A stretch of DNA of 64,000 nucleotides from positions 3,038,001-3,102,000 of the forward strand of contig NZ_CP017661.1 in assembly GCF_016805985.1 (NCBI RefSeq), read 5' to 3'. The notes beneath the pieces are model-generated. The model made no database searches, was not told where the DNA came from, and saw nothing but the letters and a program-made list of their open reading frames with translations. The DNA is from Microbacterium sp. JZ31 (lineage in GTDB: Bacteria; Actinomycetota; Actinomycetes; Actinomycetales; Microbacteriaceae). Shown one piece after another: positions 26,379 to 33,823 of the stretch. The translations under genes were made by a program, and so were the position numbers. Each line of letters starts with the position of its first letter. Positions within the stretch are counted from its first letter, which is position 1.

Positions 26379-27113
26379 ATGTCGCTGAGGTCGTCGATTC
26401 CGTCGGGTGACGTCGCCGTGCCGGATCGCGTGCGTGCCCTGGCGGGGAACGCCGTGCCGGTGCCCGTCTGGCGCAATGAGATCGGCGGTCTGACGTTCCG
26501 CGTCGGCGCGCTGTACGTCAAGTGGGGCCCGCGGAACCTCGAGACGTCGATGGCCGAGGAGGCCGAACGGCTCGCGTGGGCGGCACGCTGGACGCCCGTG
26601 CCCGAGGTACGCGATCACGGCGAGACGGACACCGAGGAGTGGCTCGTGACGTCCGCGCTCGAGGGCGAGTCGGCCGTCGCGCCCGCATGGGTCGCCCGGC
26701 CCGACGTGGCCGTGCGCGCGATCGCGGCGGGGCTCCGCGCGCTGCACGATGCGTTGCCGGTCGAGGAGTGCCCGTACGACTGGTCGGTGCCGACGCGGCT
26801 GGCCCGCGCCGCGGCGCGCGGCATCGAGGTGCCCGCCGAGCTGCGGGACCCGCCTGTCGTCGACCGGCTCGTGGTGTGCCACGGCGACGCGTGCTCGCCC
26901 AACACGCTGCTCGGCCCGGACGGCCGTTGGATCGCTCATGTCGACCTCGGCGCGCTCGGCACGGCCGACCGCTGGGCCGACATCGCGGTCGCGACGATGA
27001 GCCTCGGGTGGAACTACGGCCCCGGCTGGGACACGACGTTCCTCGACGCGTACGGGATCGATCCGGATCCGGTCCGCACGGCGTACTACCGCGCGCTCTG
27101 GAACGCCACCTGA
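26379..27113 (+). CDS. Aminoglycoside 3'-phosphotransferase-like kinase
   Basis: A 244-residue kinase-fold protein of the APH family. The catalytic loop is VVCHGDACSPNTLL (H-G-D-x(4)-N) and the magnesium segment is HVDLGALGTADRWADIAVA, the D-x-G-x-x-G-x-A-D-R-x-x-D pattern of APH(3') enzymes. The N-lobe is short, with ALYVKWGP carrying the ATP-binding Lys. Such chromosomal copies are common in actinobacteria and need not confer drug resistance; the natural substrate is unknown. GGAGG lies about 12 bp before the ATG. The next gene begins 20 bp after the stop. Confidence 0.82.
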   Translation: MSLRSSIPSGDVAVPDRVRALAGNAVPVPVWRNEIGGLTFRVGALYVKWGPRNLETSMAEEAERLAWAARWTPVPEVRDHGETDTEEWLVTSALEGESAVAPAWVARPDVAVRAIAAGLRALHDALPVEECPYDWSVPTRLARAAARGIEVPAELRDPPVVDRLVVCHGDACSPNTLLGPDGRWIAHVDLGALGTADRWADIAVATMSLGWNYGPGWDTTFLDAYGIDPDPVRTAYYRALWNAT

Positions 27114-27133
27114 TCCTGCGGGAGGATCGACGC

Positions 27134-27634
27134 ATGGCGAGGATCGTGCAGGCGGTGCGGGCGGCCATCGCACCGCTCACGCGCACGCGCGTCTTCCGCA
27201 CGGTCGGGCCCGTCGTCCTCCCGGCGGCGGAGCGGGCCCTGCGCATCGCGACCGGTGGGCGCACGCAGGTGTCCGGCCTGCTCGTGCCGTCGCTGACGCT
27301 GCACACCGTCGGCGCGCGCACCGGCGGCTTCCGCGCGAGTGAGCTGATGTACACGCCCGACGGCCAGGGATCCGCCCTCGTCGCGGGCACGAATTTCGCG
27401 CGCGGGCGGCACCCCGCCTGGACGCACAACCTGCTCGCGCACCCGGAGGCCGAGATCACGGTGCGCGGCCGGCGCTACGCGGTGATCGCCGAGCGGATCG
27501 ACACGGATCCGGAGGCGCGCGAGGCCGCCTGGGAGCGGATCCAGCAGCAGTGGCCCGGCTATCGCGGCTACGAGCGCGACTCGGGCCGTCAGGTGCGGCT
27601 GTTCCGCCTGCGGCTGGTGCGCGAGCTGGAGTGA
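27134..27634 (+). CDS. Deazaflavin (F420)-dependent nitroreductase, DDN family
   Basis: A 166-residue split-barrel protein of the DDN/FDOR-A type. The signature is LLVPSLTLHTVGARTGGFRASELMYTP followed by LVAGTNFARGRHPAWTHNLLAHPEAEI, the usual S-N-x-G/x-x-x-x-P-x-W-x-x-N-L-x-A pattern that holds F420. It would reduce a quinone or other small molecule with F420H2. It fits the F420 biosynthesis genes at 6913 and 49616-55158. The ATG has GGAGG 11 bp upstream, inside the end of the upstream gene's 3' region, suggesting cotranscription with the kinase. Confidence 0.88.
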   Translation: MARIVQAVRAAIAPLTRTRVFRTVGPVVLPAAERALRIATGGRTQVSGLLVPSLTLHTVGARTGGFRASELMYTPDGQGSALVAGTNFARGRHPAWTHNLLAHPEAEITVRGRRYAVIAERIDTDPEAREAAWERIQQQWPGYRGYERDSGRQVRLFRLRLVRELE

Positions 27635-27674
27635 CGCGCGGGCTGCGCTTCGGGTTGGGATCCGCTGCGGCTGC

Positions 27675-27745
27675 GGGTTCTTCGTCGTCAGCGGGGGCCC
27701 GGTTCGCTCCTTCGTCGCTCACCCCCTACTGACGACGAAGAACCC
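27675..27745. repeat. 17-bp perfect inverted repeat with 37-nt loop
   Basis: GGGTTCTTCGTCGTCAG at 27675-27691 is repeated in reverse complement at 27729-27745. It occupies the 167-bp gap between the convergent DDN and EcfT genes. The arms are longer than needed for a terminator and less GC-rich than the surroundings; it may be a bidirectional terminator or the remnant of a small palindromic element. Confidence 0.7.
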
Positions 27746-27801
27746 TCCGCCTCGCTGTGCCGCGCGCCTGTCGGCCACCCCTGGTTGCGGCGAGGATGAA
27801 G

Positions 27802-28587
27802 TCAGAGACCGAGGATCCAGGTCCAGGTGCCGGCCCACATGGCCGTCGCCATGGCGGCCGCGGCGATCAGCGCTGTGATCGCGACGATCACGGCATCCGC
27901 CGCGGTCAGCCGCGACACGCGCGCCCACGTGCGGCGGCCGGAGGCGCCGAAGCCGCGCGCCTCCATGGCGGTCGCGAGCTTGGTGCCGCGGCGGATCGCC
28001 AGCACGAACAGCGCGAACGTCTGCCCGGCGAGCCGGCGGATCCGCCCCCTGTCGGCCACGCCGCGCGCACGTCGCGCGTCGCCGAGCTCTCGCCAGTCGC
28101 CGATCAGCAGTCCGACGAGCCGCAGGGCGGCGAGCGCGCCGAGCACGAAGCGCGCCGGTACCCGCGCGAGCTGGGCGAGCGCGTCGGCCAGGTCGGTCGG
28201 ATCCGTCGTGGCGAACAGCACGACGCTCGGCAGCGCGATCGCCATGACGCGCAGCAGGATCGCCAGTGCGAGGGCGATGGATCCGTCGCTGATGCGCAGC
28301 AGTCCCCACTCGACGTGCATCTGCCCATCCGGACGTCCGTAGAGCAGGGTGCCCACGGCGGCAATTCCCGCCGCGAGCACGATCGGCCACAGCCGCGGCC
28401 ACAGCTGCCGCCACGGCAGGCGCGCGAACGGCAGCATGAGCGCCGTCAGCGCGAGCGCCACGCCCGCCGACACCGCATCGATCGAGAGGATCAGCGCCAC
28501 GCCGAGCACGAGCGTCGCGGCGAGCTTCGCGAGCGCGTTCACCTTGGACAGCGGGCTGTGCCGCGCGTCGATCACCACGAGGCTCAT
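27802..28587 (-). CDS. ykoC: ECF transporter transmembrane protein EcfT (YkoC)
   Basis: A 261-residue membrane subunit with five or so helices. LSKVNALAKLAATLVLG at the start and the two Ala-Arg-Gly coupling motifs, ARRARGVADRG and AMEARGFGASG, identify EcfT; these short helices dock on the two ATPase grooves. It is the last gene of a TPP-riboswitch-controlled operon and its ATG overlaps the ATPase stop (ATGA). Together with the ATPase and the S component it forms the importer for thiamine or its precursor hydroxymethylpyrimidine. Confidence 0.9.
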   Translation of the reverse strand: MSLVVIDARHSPLSKVNALAKLAATLVLGVALILSIDAVSAGVALALTALMLPFARLPWRQLWPRLWPIVLAAGIAAVGTLLYGRPDGQMHVEWGLLRISDGSIALALAILLRVMAIALPSVVLFATTDPTDLADALAQLARVPARFVLGALAALRLVGLLIGDWRELGDARRARGVADRGRIRRLAGQTFALFVLAIRRGTKLATAMEARGFGASGRRTWARVSRLTAADAVIVAITALIAAAAMATAMWAGTWTWILGL

Positions 28588-30116
28588 GAGCTCACCTCGG
28601 CGCGCGGGGACCCGAGGCGCAGGATGTCGTCCGCCAGCGCGTCAACGAGGGGACGGTCGTGCGTGACGCAGACCACCGCCGCTCCCTGCGCGCGGACGTC
28701 GTCGAGCAGCGCCGCGAGCTCTCGCCAGGTGCGCGCGTCCTGCCCGTACGTCGGCTCGTCGAGCACGAGCATGCGCGGCCGGGTGGCGAGCATCGCGGCG
28801 ACCGTGAGCCGGCGCTTCTCCCCGCCCGAGAGCGTGAACGGATTGACCCCCGCCAGGTGCGCCAGCCCGAGCCGCTCCAGCAGCGGCTCGATGCGCGCCG
28901 CCACCGCCGTGTCGTCGAGCCCGAGAGCACGAGGACCGACCGCGAGTTCGTCCCGCACCGTGGCGGTCAGCAGCTGGTGCTCGGGCGACTGGAAGACCGT
29001 GCCGATGCGCGTGAGCAGGTCGCGCGACGACCACGCGAGGGGCGCATCGCCGGCCGCGGGCGCGCGGCCGCGGCGCCGGCGGGCCGACGGCTCGCCCGAC
29101 CCGGCGAGCGCGGCGGTCGCCGCGAGGGTCCCCCGCAGGGGCGGAAGCAGCCCCGCGACCGTGAGCGCCAGCGTCGACTTTCCCGCGCCGTTGGGGCCCG
29201 TGATCGCCAGCAGGCGTCCGCTCCGCACGGTCGCGTCCACGTCCGAGGCCGCGAGCACGGCGTCCGCCCCGCCCGATCGACGGCGTCCGACGCCGAGCCC
29301 GTCGGCGATCAGCAGGTCCTCGGACGCCGCAGAGACGGGTGTGCGGGGCACGCTCGGAGGGACGCCCGGCACCCACACCCCGGCCGCGGTGAGGGACTCG
29401 GCATGACCGCGGAACACCTCGTCGGGACGGCCGTCGGCGACGACGGCGCCCCCGGCTCCGAGCACCACGACGCGGTCGACGTGCGGCGCCCAGGCGTCCA
29501 CGCGGTGCTCGACGACCACGAGCGTGGTGCCGGAGGCGGCCACGGAGCGGATCACCGCGTCGCGCACCTCCTCCACGCCGTCGGGGTCGAGGTTCGCGGT
29601 GGGCTCGTCGAGCAGCAGCAGCCCCGGTCGCATGGCGAGCGCGCCCGCGAGCGCGAGGCGCTGCTTCTGTCCGCCGGACAGGGCCGACGTCGACCGGTCG
29701 AGCGCGACGTCGAGGCCGACCGCGGCGAGCGCGGCCGGCACGCGCCGCCAGATCTCCTCGCGCGGGACCCCGAGGTTCTCGCACCCGAACGCCACGTCGT
29801 CGCCCACGCGCGCGAGCACGACCTGCGCATCCGGATCCTGCAGCACGAGCCCGGCGCGACCGCGGGCGTGCGCGGCGGGGATGCCGTCGATCACCAGCTC
29901 GCCCTCGGGCTCGCCGTCCTCCTCGTCGCCGAGCACGCCCGCGAGGCCGCGCAGCAGGGTCGACTTGCCGGATCCGCTCGCACCGAGCAGCAGCACGCGC
30001 TCGCCGGGCTCGAGGCGCAGATCCACTCCGCCCACCGCCCAGCGCGACCGTCCCGCGTGGCGCCACCCCCAGCCGCGCGCCTCCACGCGCGCGGGGGCGA
30101 CGTCCGCGGCTGTCAC
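28584..30116 (-). CDS. ykoD: ECF transporter double ATPase (YkoD)
   Basis: A 510-residue protein with two ABC ATPase domains in one chain. Domain 1 has Walker A LGASGSGKST, signature ALSGGQKQRLALAGAL and Walker B LLLLDEPTANLD; domain 2 has Walker A TGPNGAGKST, signature TLSGGEKRRLTVAAML and Walker B MLVLDEPTYGQD. This fused form is the energising subunit of YkoEDC-type ECF transporters. GTG 30116 overlaps the S-component stop (GTGA). An in-frame open stretch continues upstream but lies inside ykoE. Confidence 0.93.
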   Translation of the reverse strand: MTAADVAPARVEARGWGWRHAGRSRWAVGGVDLRLEPGERVLLLGASGSGKSTLLRGLAGVLGDEEDGEPEGELVIDGIPAAHARGRAGLVLQDPDAQVVLARVGDDVAFGCENLGVPREEIWRRVPAALAAVGLDVALDRSTSALSGGQKQRLALAGALAMRPGLLLLDEPTANLDPDGVEEVRDAVIRSVAASGTTLVVVEHRVDAWAPHVDRVVVLGAGGAVVADGRPDEVFRGHAESLTAAGVWVPGVPPSVPRTPVSAASEDLLIADGLGVGRRRSGGADAVLAASDVDATVRSGRLLAITGPNGAGKSTLALTVAGLLPPLRGTLAATAALAGSGEPSARRRRGRAPAAGDAPLAWSSRDLLTRIGTVFQSPEHQLLTATVRDELAVGPRALGLDDTAVAARIEPLLERLGLAHLAGVNPFTLSGGEKRRLTVAAMLATRPRMLVLDEPTYGQDARTWRELAALLDDVRAQGAAVVCVTHDRPLVDALADDILRLGSPRAEVSS

Positions 30117-30757
30117 GCTTCGGATGCGGCGCTTCGCGCGCGGAACTCCCGCCCGGCGGCGAACCGGTCGAGCGCGCCCGTCGCGGCGAGGGCGCGCACG
30201 ATCACCCACGACAGGACGCCCGCGATGACGACGCCCGAGACCACCGCGGACCCGAAGTAGACCGCGCGGGCCTCGACGGCGAGGGCCGCGACCGACGAGA
30301 AGTTCGTGTCGAGCACCGCGACCGCGATGCCGGCGAAGGCACCCGACAGCAGCGCGCCGAGCAGGCGCCAGTTCGCGTACAGCAGCACCGCGAAGCCGAG
30401 TTCCGCGGCGACGCCCTGCACGAGGCCCCACACGAGCGTGAGGAACGCCCACTGCGTGCCGAGCGCCATCGAGACGACCGCCGCGACGACCTCGGTGAAC
30501 AGCGCGGCGCCGGGCTTACGGATCACAAGGCCGCCGAGCACGCCGGCGAACAGCCAGCCGCCCGCGAGCAGGCCGGACAGGCCGGGCGTGAAGGCGAGCA
30601 GGCTGTCGAGCCCGGGCCAGGCGAGGCCCCAGAGCCAGAAGACGACGCCGGCGGCGACGCCGATGACGCTCGCCACGACGATGTCGACGACGCGCCACGT
30701 GTAGCGGCGGCTCGTCCTCGCGCTCGGGGCGACGGAGCGGTGGGTGGACGTGTTCAT
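30113..30757 (-). CDS. ykoE: ECF transporter S component (YkoE family)
   Basis: A 214-residue membrane protein with six hydrophobic segments. DIVVASVIGVAAGVVFWLWG, the GLSGLLAGGWLFAGVLGGL helix pair and RKPGAALFTEVVAAVVSMALGTQW, with its conserved polar residues, are typical of the YkoE family that binds hydroxymethylpyrimidine or thiamine. Its position directly behind a TPP riboswitch supports this. The ATG is preceded by GGGAGGAGAG, whose start overlaps the end of the riboswitch. Confidence 0.92.
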   Translation of the reverse strand: MNTSTHRSVAPSARTSRRYTWRVVDIVVASVIGVAAGVVFWLWGLAWPGLDSLLAFTPGLSGLLAGGWLFAGVLGGLVIRKPGAALFTEVVAAVVSMALGTQWAFLTLVWGLVQGVAAELGFAVLLYANWRLLGALLSGAFAGIAVAVLDTNFSSVAALAVEARAVYFGSAVVSGVVIAGVLSWVIVRALAATGALDRFAAGREFRARSAASEA

Positions 30758-30763
30758 CTCTCT

Positions 30764-30866
30764 CCTCCCTGCGCCGGCATGATCCGGATCAGGTTCGACG
30801 GTCGAAGCGCGGGTCGCTTCCTCTCAGCCCGGCTCGCCGGACTCCCGTGGGTGTGAGGAGATTCTA
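30764..30866 (-). promoter_or_regulatory. TPP riboswitch (THI element) with promoter of ykoEDC
   Basis: Read on the minus strand the leader contains the conserved TPP-aptamer blocks in order: ACGGGAGTCC, CTGAGA (30827-30822), GAACCTGATC (30796-30787) and ATGCCGGCGCAGGG (30780-30767). TAGAAT at 30866-30861 is the likely -10, placing the RNA start at the aptamer's 5' end. The 3' end of the aptamer runs straight into the GGGAGGAGAG ribosome site, so TPP binding probably blocks translation rather than causing termination. Confidence 0.95.
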
Positions 30867-30938
30867 GGCCGGATCCGGCGCGCGCGCCGACCAGAGGATC
30901 TACGGGATCTCTCGGGGAACGGCGGGTACCGTAATCGG

Positions 30939-32609
30939 GTGGCGATCGACGAACTCCCCCCTCGCGACGCTCTCGATCCGAGCGCGTCCGGCGACGCGGC
31001 GTCCGCGACGCCCGTCCGCGCCGCGTCACACGTGACCGCGGATGCGTCCGAGGACGCCCTCGAGCCCACGCAGGCGTTCGACGTCGCCGCCCTGATCGCG
31101 CTCGAGAAGGGCGCCGTCCGTCGCGCGATGTCGGCCGAGGAGCTCGAGTCCCTGCCGATGCCGGGCGGCCGGCGCGAGCGCCGCGAGACTGCCGCCGTCG
31201 CGCAGGCCCTCGGGCTCGCGGTCCCGGCCGCCGACGACGAGAAGCCGGCGCCGGCTGCGCCGGCCGAGCCCACCACGGCGGCGCTCGCCTGGGTCGACCC
31301 CGCCACTCTGTCGACCCCCGTCGCCGCGGACACGCCGCGCGTGTCGGCCCAGGTTCCCGCGGCGGCGGATCTGCTGCCCCCGCGCCGCGACCGCCGCGCG
31401 GGCCTGATCGCCGCCCCGCTGATCACCGCGGGCGCATTGGCGCTCGCGTACGTGGGCGGGTGCGCGCTGTGGCCGCTCGACAGCGTGGCGCCAACCGTCT
31501 CCGCGGCCACCGTGACGCCGAACCCCGGACATCCGCTCGGCGTGACCTGGCCCACCGAGGGCACCGCCGCCGTCGGCGCGGAGGGCCTCGGGACGATCGC
31601 CGCGCTCGATGCCGAGACCGTGCCGATGGCCAGCATCGCCAAGCTCGTCACGGTGATGATGATCCTCGAGAAGGCGCCGCTCGCCGTCGGCGAGGACGGC
31701 CCGTCCTACTCCTTCACGGCGGAAGACAACGCGCTGTACTGGCAGTACCGCTACGCGAACGAGTCGGCCCTGGATGTGCCGATCGACGGCACCCTCACCC
31801 AGCGGCAGATGATCGAGGGCATCCTGATCGGATCCGCCAACAACTACATCGACCGTCTCACGACCGAGCTCTGGGGCTCGAAGGACGCGTTCGTGCTCGC
31901 GGTGCCCGAGTGGCTGCAGGCGCATGGGCTGACGGGGATCACGATGGTCGACCCGAGCGGCATCTCCCCGCAGAACACCGCCACCCCGGCGGCGCTCGTG
32001 AAGCTCGCGAGCGTGTCCCTGGCCGATCCGGTCATCTCGGAGATCGTGGCGATGCCGGAGATCGAGCTGCCGGGCGCCGGCAGGGTCGAGAACACCAACC
32101 CGCTGCTGGGCGAGCCCGGCGTCGTCGGCATCAAGACCGGAACGCTGCTCGAGGGCTGGCAGGAGCAGTGGAACCTGCTCACGGCGAAGGACATCACGAT
32201 CGACCAGACGACCGTGCGCGTCTACGCCGCCGTGCTCGGACAGTCGAACGCAGAGCTGCGCGAGAGCGTGAGCCGCGGTCTTCTCGATCAGGTCGAGAAG
32301 TCGCTGCAGCCCGGTCCGTCCGTCGCGGCGGGCACGACGGTCGCGACCGTCACCACCGAGTGGGGCGAGGACGCGGAGGTCGTCACGACGAGCGACGCCT
32401 CCGTGGTGCTGTGGGACCGCGGCACCGCGGCGATCGAGAGCGAGTACGACATCGAGGTGAGCCTGCTGGACGGTGCGGAGGTCGGCGAGCTGACCGCCAC
32501 CGGCCCGTTCGACACCGCGAGCGTCCCGCTGGCGATCGAGGGCGATGTCACCGGACCGGATCTCGGCTGGCGCCTCACCCACCCGCTGGACCTTTTCGGG
32601 CTGCAGTAG
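30939..32609 (+). CDS. D-alanyl-D-alanine carboxypeptidase (PBP5-like) with long cytosolic N-terminus
   Basis: A 556-residue penicillin-binding protein of the S11 peptidase class. About 145 residues of Ala/Glu-rich cytosolic sequence precede one membrane helix (AGLIAAPLITAGALALAYVG), and the extracellular part holds the active-site set: SIAK (the S-x-x-K nucleophile) in MASIAKLVTVMMI, SAN in IGSANNYID, and KTG in GIKTGTLLEG. It trims pentapeptide stems of peptidoglycan. The C-terminal 130 residues are beta-rich. TACCGT at 30927-30932 lies seven bases before the GTG (leaderless). The cytosolic extension is longer than usual for this class. Confidence 0.88.
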   Translation: MAIDELPPRDALDPSASGDAASATPVRAASHVTADASEDALEPTQAFDVAALIALEKGAVRRAMSAEELESLPMPGGRRERRETAAVAQALGLAVPAADDEKPAPAAPAEPTTAALAWVDPATLSTPVAADTPRVSAQVPAAADLLPPRRDRRAGLIAAPLITAGALALAYVGGCALWPLDSVAPTVSAATVTPNPGHPLGVTWPTEGTAAVGAEGLGTIAALDAETVPMASIAKLVTVMMILEKAPLAVGEDGPSYSFTAEDNALYWQYRYANESALDVPIDGTLTQRQMIEGILIGSANNYIDRLTTELWGSKDAFVLAVPEWLQAHGLTGITMVDPSGISPQNTATPAALVKLASVSLADPVISEIVAMPEIELPGAGRVENTNPLLGEPGVVGIKTGTLLEGWQEQWNLLTAKDITIDQTTVRVYAAVLGQSNAELRESVSRGLLDQVEKSLQPGPSVAAGTTVATVTTEWGEDAEVVTTSDASVVLWDRGTAAIESEYDIEVSLLDGAEVGELTATGPFDTASVPLAIEGDVTGPDLGWRLTHPLDLFGLQ

Positions 32610-32636
32610 CGCCGCGCGACGCGCTGCACCGATCCT

Positions 32637-32705
32637 GAGATCCGCACCGATCCGGACGAATCCGCGGCCGGAGATCCGGATGCGTGCAGATCTCCGGATC
32701 CGTGC
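32637..32705 (+). repeat. 69-bp palindromic repeat, copy 1 (downstream of DUF559 gene)
   Basis: A 69-bp block that recurs at 33670-33738 in the same orientation with 58 of 69 positions identical, the last 31 being perfect. Inside, GAGATCCGCAC near the left end pairs with GTGCAGATCTC (10 of 11). It starts 28 bp past the carboxypeptidase stop and ends 15 bp from the stop of the DUF559 gene. Confidence 0.85.
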
Positions 32706-32720
32706 CGTCGCCGATCCGTC

Positions 32721-33548
32721 TCAGCGGCGGACGAGGTGCAAGCCCTGCGCGATGGCGGTGAGGATCAGCTCCTCGACCGTGGCCCAGTCGTCGAGGATCT
32801 GCCAGTGCCCGATCCGAATGACGTGGTAGCCCATGAGCCGAAGTCGCGCGTCGTGCTCGTTGTCGATGAGGCGCTGGGCATCCACGTGGTGCCCGCCATC
32901 GATCTGGATGACGAGCCGATCACCGATGAGCAGGTCGACGTGATGCCCCGCGAGTGAGGCCTGGCGCCGCATCGGCAGCTTCGTCCAGCGCAGGCGTGAG
33001 GAGACGATCGTCTCGCCGCCCGCGTCCGCGAACGGCTTCGCATCCCGGAGCAGACGTCGCGCATCCGGCGGCAGCGCGAGCCCGCGGAGCGTGTCGACGT
33101 CGACGAGCTGCTGGCGTATCGCGGACTCCCACGCGGCAAGGCCGTGCTCGTACGGCTGGCACGTCGCCGCGATCACGAGCGCGTTCACGAGCCGGTCCTC
33201 GAGCGCGTCGGGGGCGCGCGGCACGGTGGGAACGGCCCAGTGCACGTGCGCCGCGGTGCGCGCGGCCAGGGTGCCCTTCGGGTGGATGGCGACGTGTGGC
33301 GCGGGCACCGGCAGCGTCCAGACGCCGCGCCGCCGGAGCAGCGTCACGCAGCTCAGCACCACGCCGGCCTCGGCCGCCCTGCGGAGATCGGCGTCCGCCG
33401 TCGGCAGCGCGAGCCATCCGATCCTCACGCGCTCCACCGCCCCGCACGCGATCGCTGCCGAGAGGCGATGACGCGTCACGCCCCGCTTCATCAGCGTCTG
33501 GAAGCGTGCGACACCACCCAGCTGCACCAGTACGGTCACGGGATCCAT
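32721..33548 (-). CDS. DUF559-domain (Vsr-like) endonuclease with winged-helix N-terminus
   Basis: A 275-residue protein. The N-terminal 55 residues (GGVARFQTLMKRGVTRHRLSAAI and following) look like the AbiEi-type winged helix; the C-terminal 90 residues are DUF559, related to the very-short-patch-repair endonuclease fold: HHVDLLIGDRLVIQIDGG, then a His-rich loop and DNEHDARLRLMGYHVIRI. The Asp of VDL, the Asp/Glu-type residues of QIDGG and the late HWQIL fit a PD-(D/E)xK nuclease core. It is flanked by two copies of a 69-bp repeat. CATGCT seven bases before the ATG is a weak -10. Role unknown; toxin-antitoxin or repeat-linked functions are possible. Confidence 0.75.
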   Translation of the reverse strand: MDPVTVLVQLGGVARFQTLMKRGVTRHRLSAAIACGAVERVRIGWLALPTADADLRRAAEAGVVLSCVTLLRRRGVWTLPVPAPHVAIHPKGTLAARTAAHVHWAVPTVPRAPDALEDRLVNALVIAATCQPYEHGLAAWESAIRQQLVDVDTLRGLALPPDARRLLRDAKPFADAGGETIVSSRLRWTKLPMRRQASLAGHHVDLLIGDRLVIQIDGGHHVDAQRLIDNEHDARLRLMGYHVIRIGHWQILDDWATVEELILTAIAQGLHLVRR

Positions 33549-33669
33549 GCCGCGAGCATGCCGCGCGCGCGGCCCATGGACAGGCCGTCCACAGGTGATC
33601 CGATCTTCCGGCGTCAGACGACGCCTGTGGACGAGCGACCCCGCTCACCCGCGTCCTGCACGGACCCCG

Positions 33670-33738
33670 GAGATCTGCACCGTTCCGGGTGGATTTCCGG
33701 CCGGGCGTCCGGATGCGTGCAGATCTCCGGATCCGTGC
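33670..33738 (+). repeat. 69-bp palindromic repeat, copy 2 (upstream of DUF559 gene)
   Basis: Second copy of the 69-bp block. GAGATCTGCAC at 33670-33680 and GTGCAGATCTC at 33717-33727 are perfect 11-bp inverted arms, so the RNA or single strand can fold into a long hairpin; inner GC-rich segments can pair further. It lies 122 bp upstream of the DUF559 start and 55 bp from the ABC exporter terminator. Confidence 0.85.
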
Positions 33739-33793
33739 AGCGGGCAGCGCGCGCAGGCGCGGCGCGCCGACCCGCGGGCCCCGCCGCCGGGCA

Positions 33794-33823
33794 CCGACCC
33801 CCGGGCTCAGGCCCGGGGGTCGG
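33794..33823 (-). terminator. Terminator hairpin at the end of the ABC exporter operon
   Basis: CCGACCCCCGGGC and GCCCGGGGGTCGG form a perfect 13-bp stem around a 4-nt loop that contains the stop codon of the exporter gene. A stop codon in the loop is unusual. No T-run follows. Confidence 0.6.

Noticed and set aside
26379..27113. Calling the APH-like gene an antibiotic-resistance gene
   Set aside because: The kinase motifs are present, but such chromosomal homologues are common and nothing in the context (no mobile element, normal base composition) indicates acquired resistance.
32721..33548. Reading the DUF559 gene as a true Vsr mismatch-repair endonuclease
   Set aside because: No cytosine methylase gene is nearby and the N-terminal winged helix is not part of Vsr.
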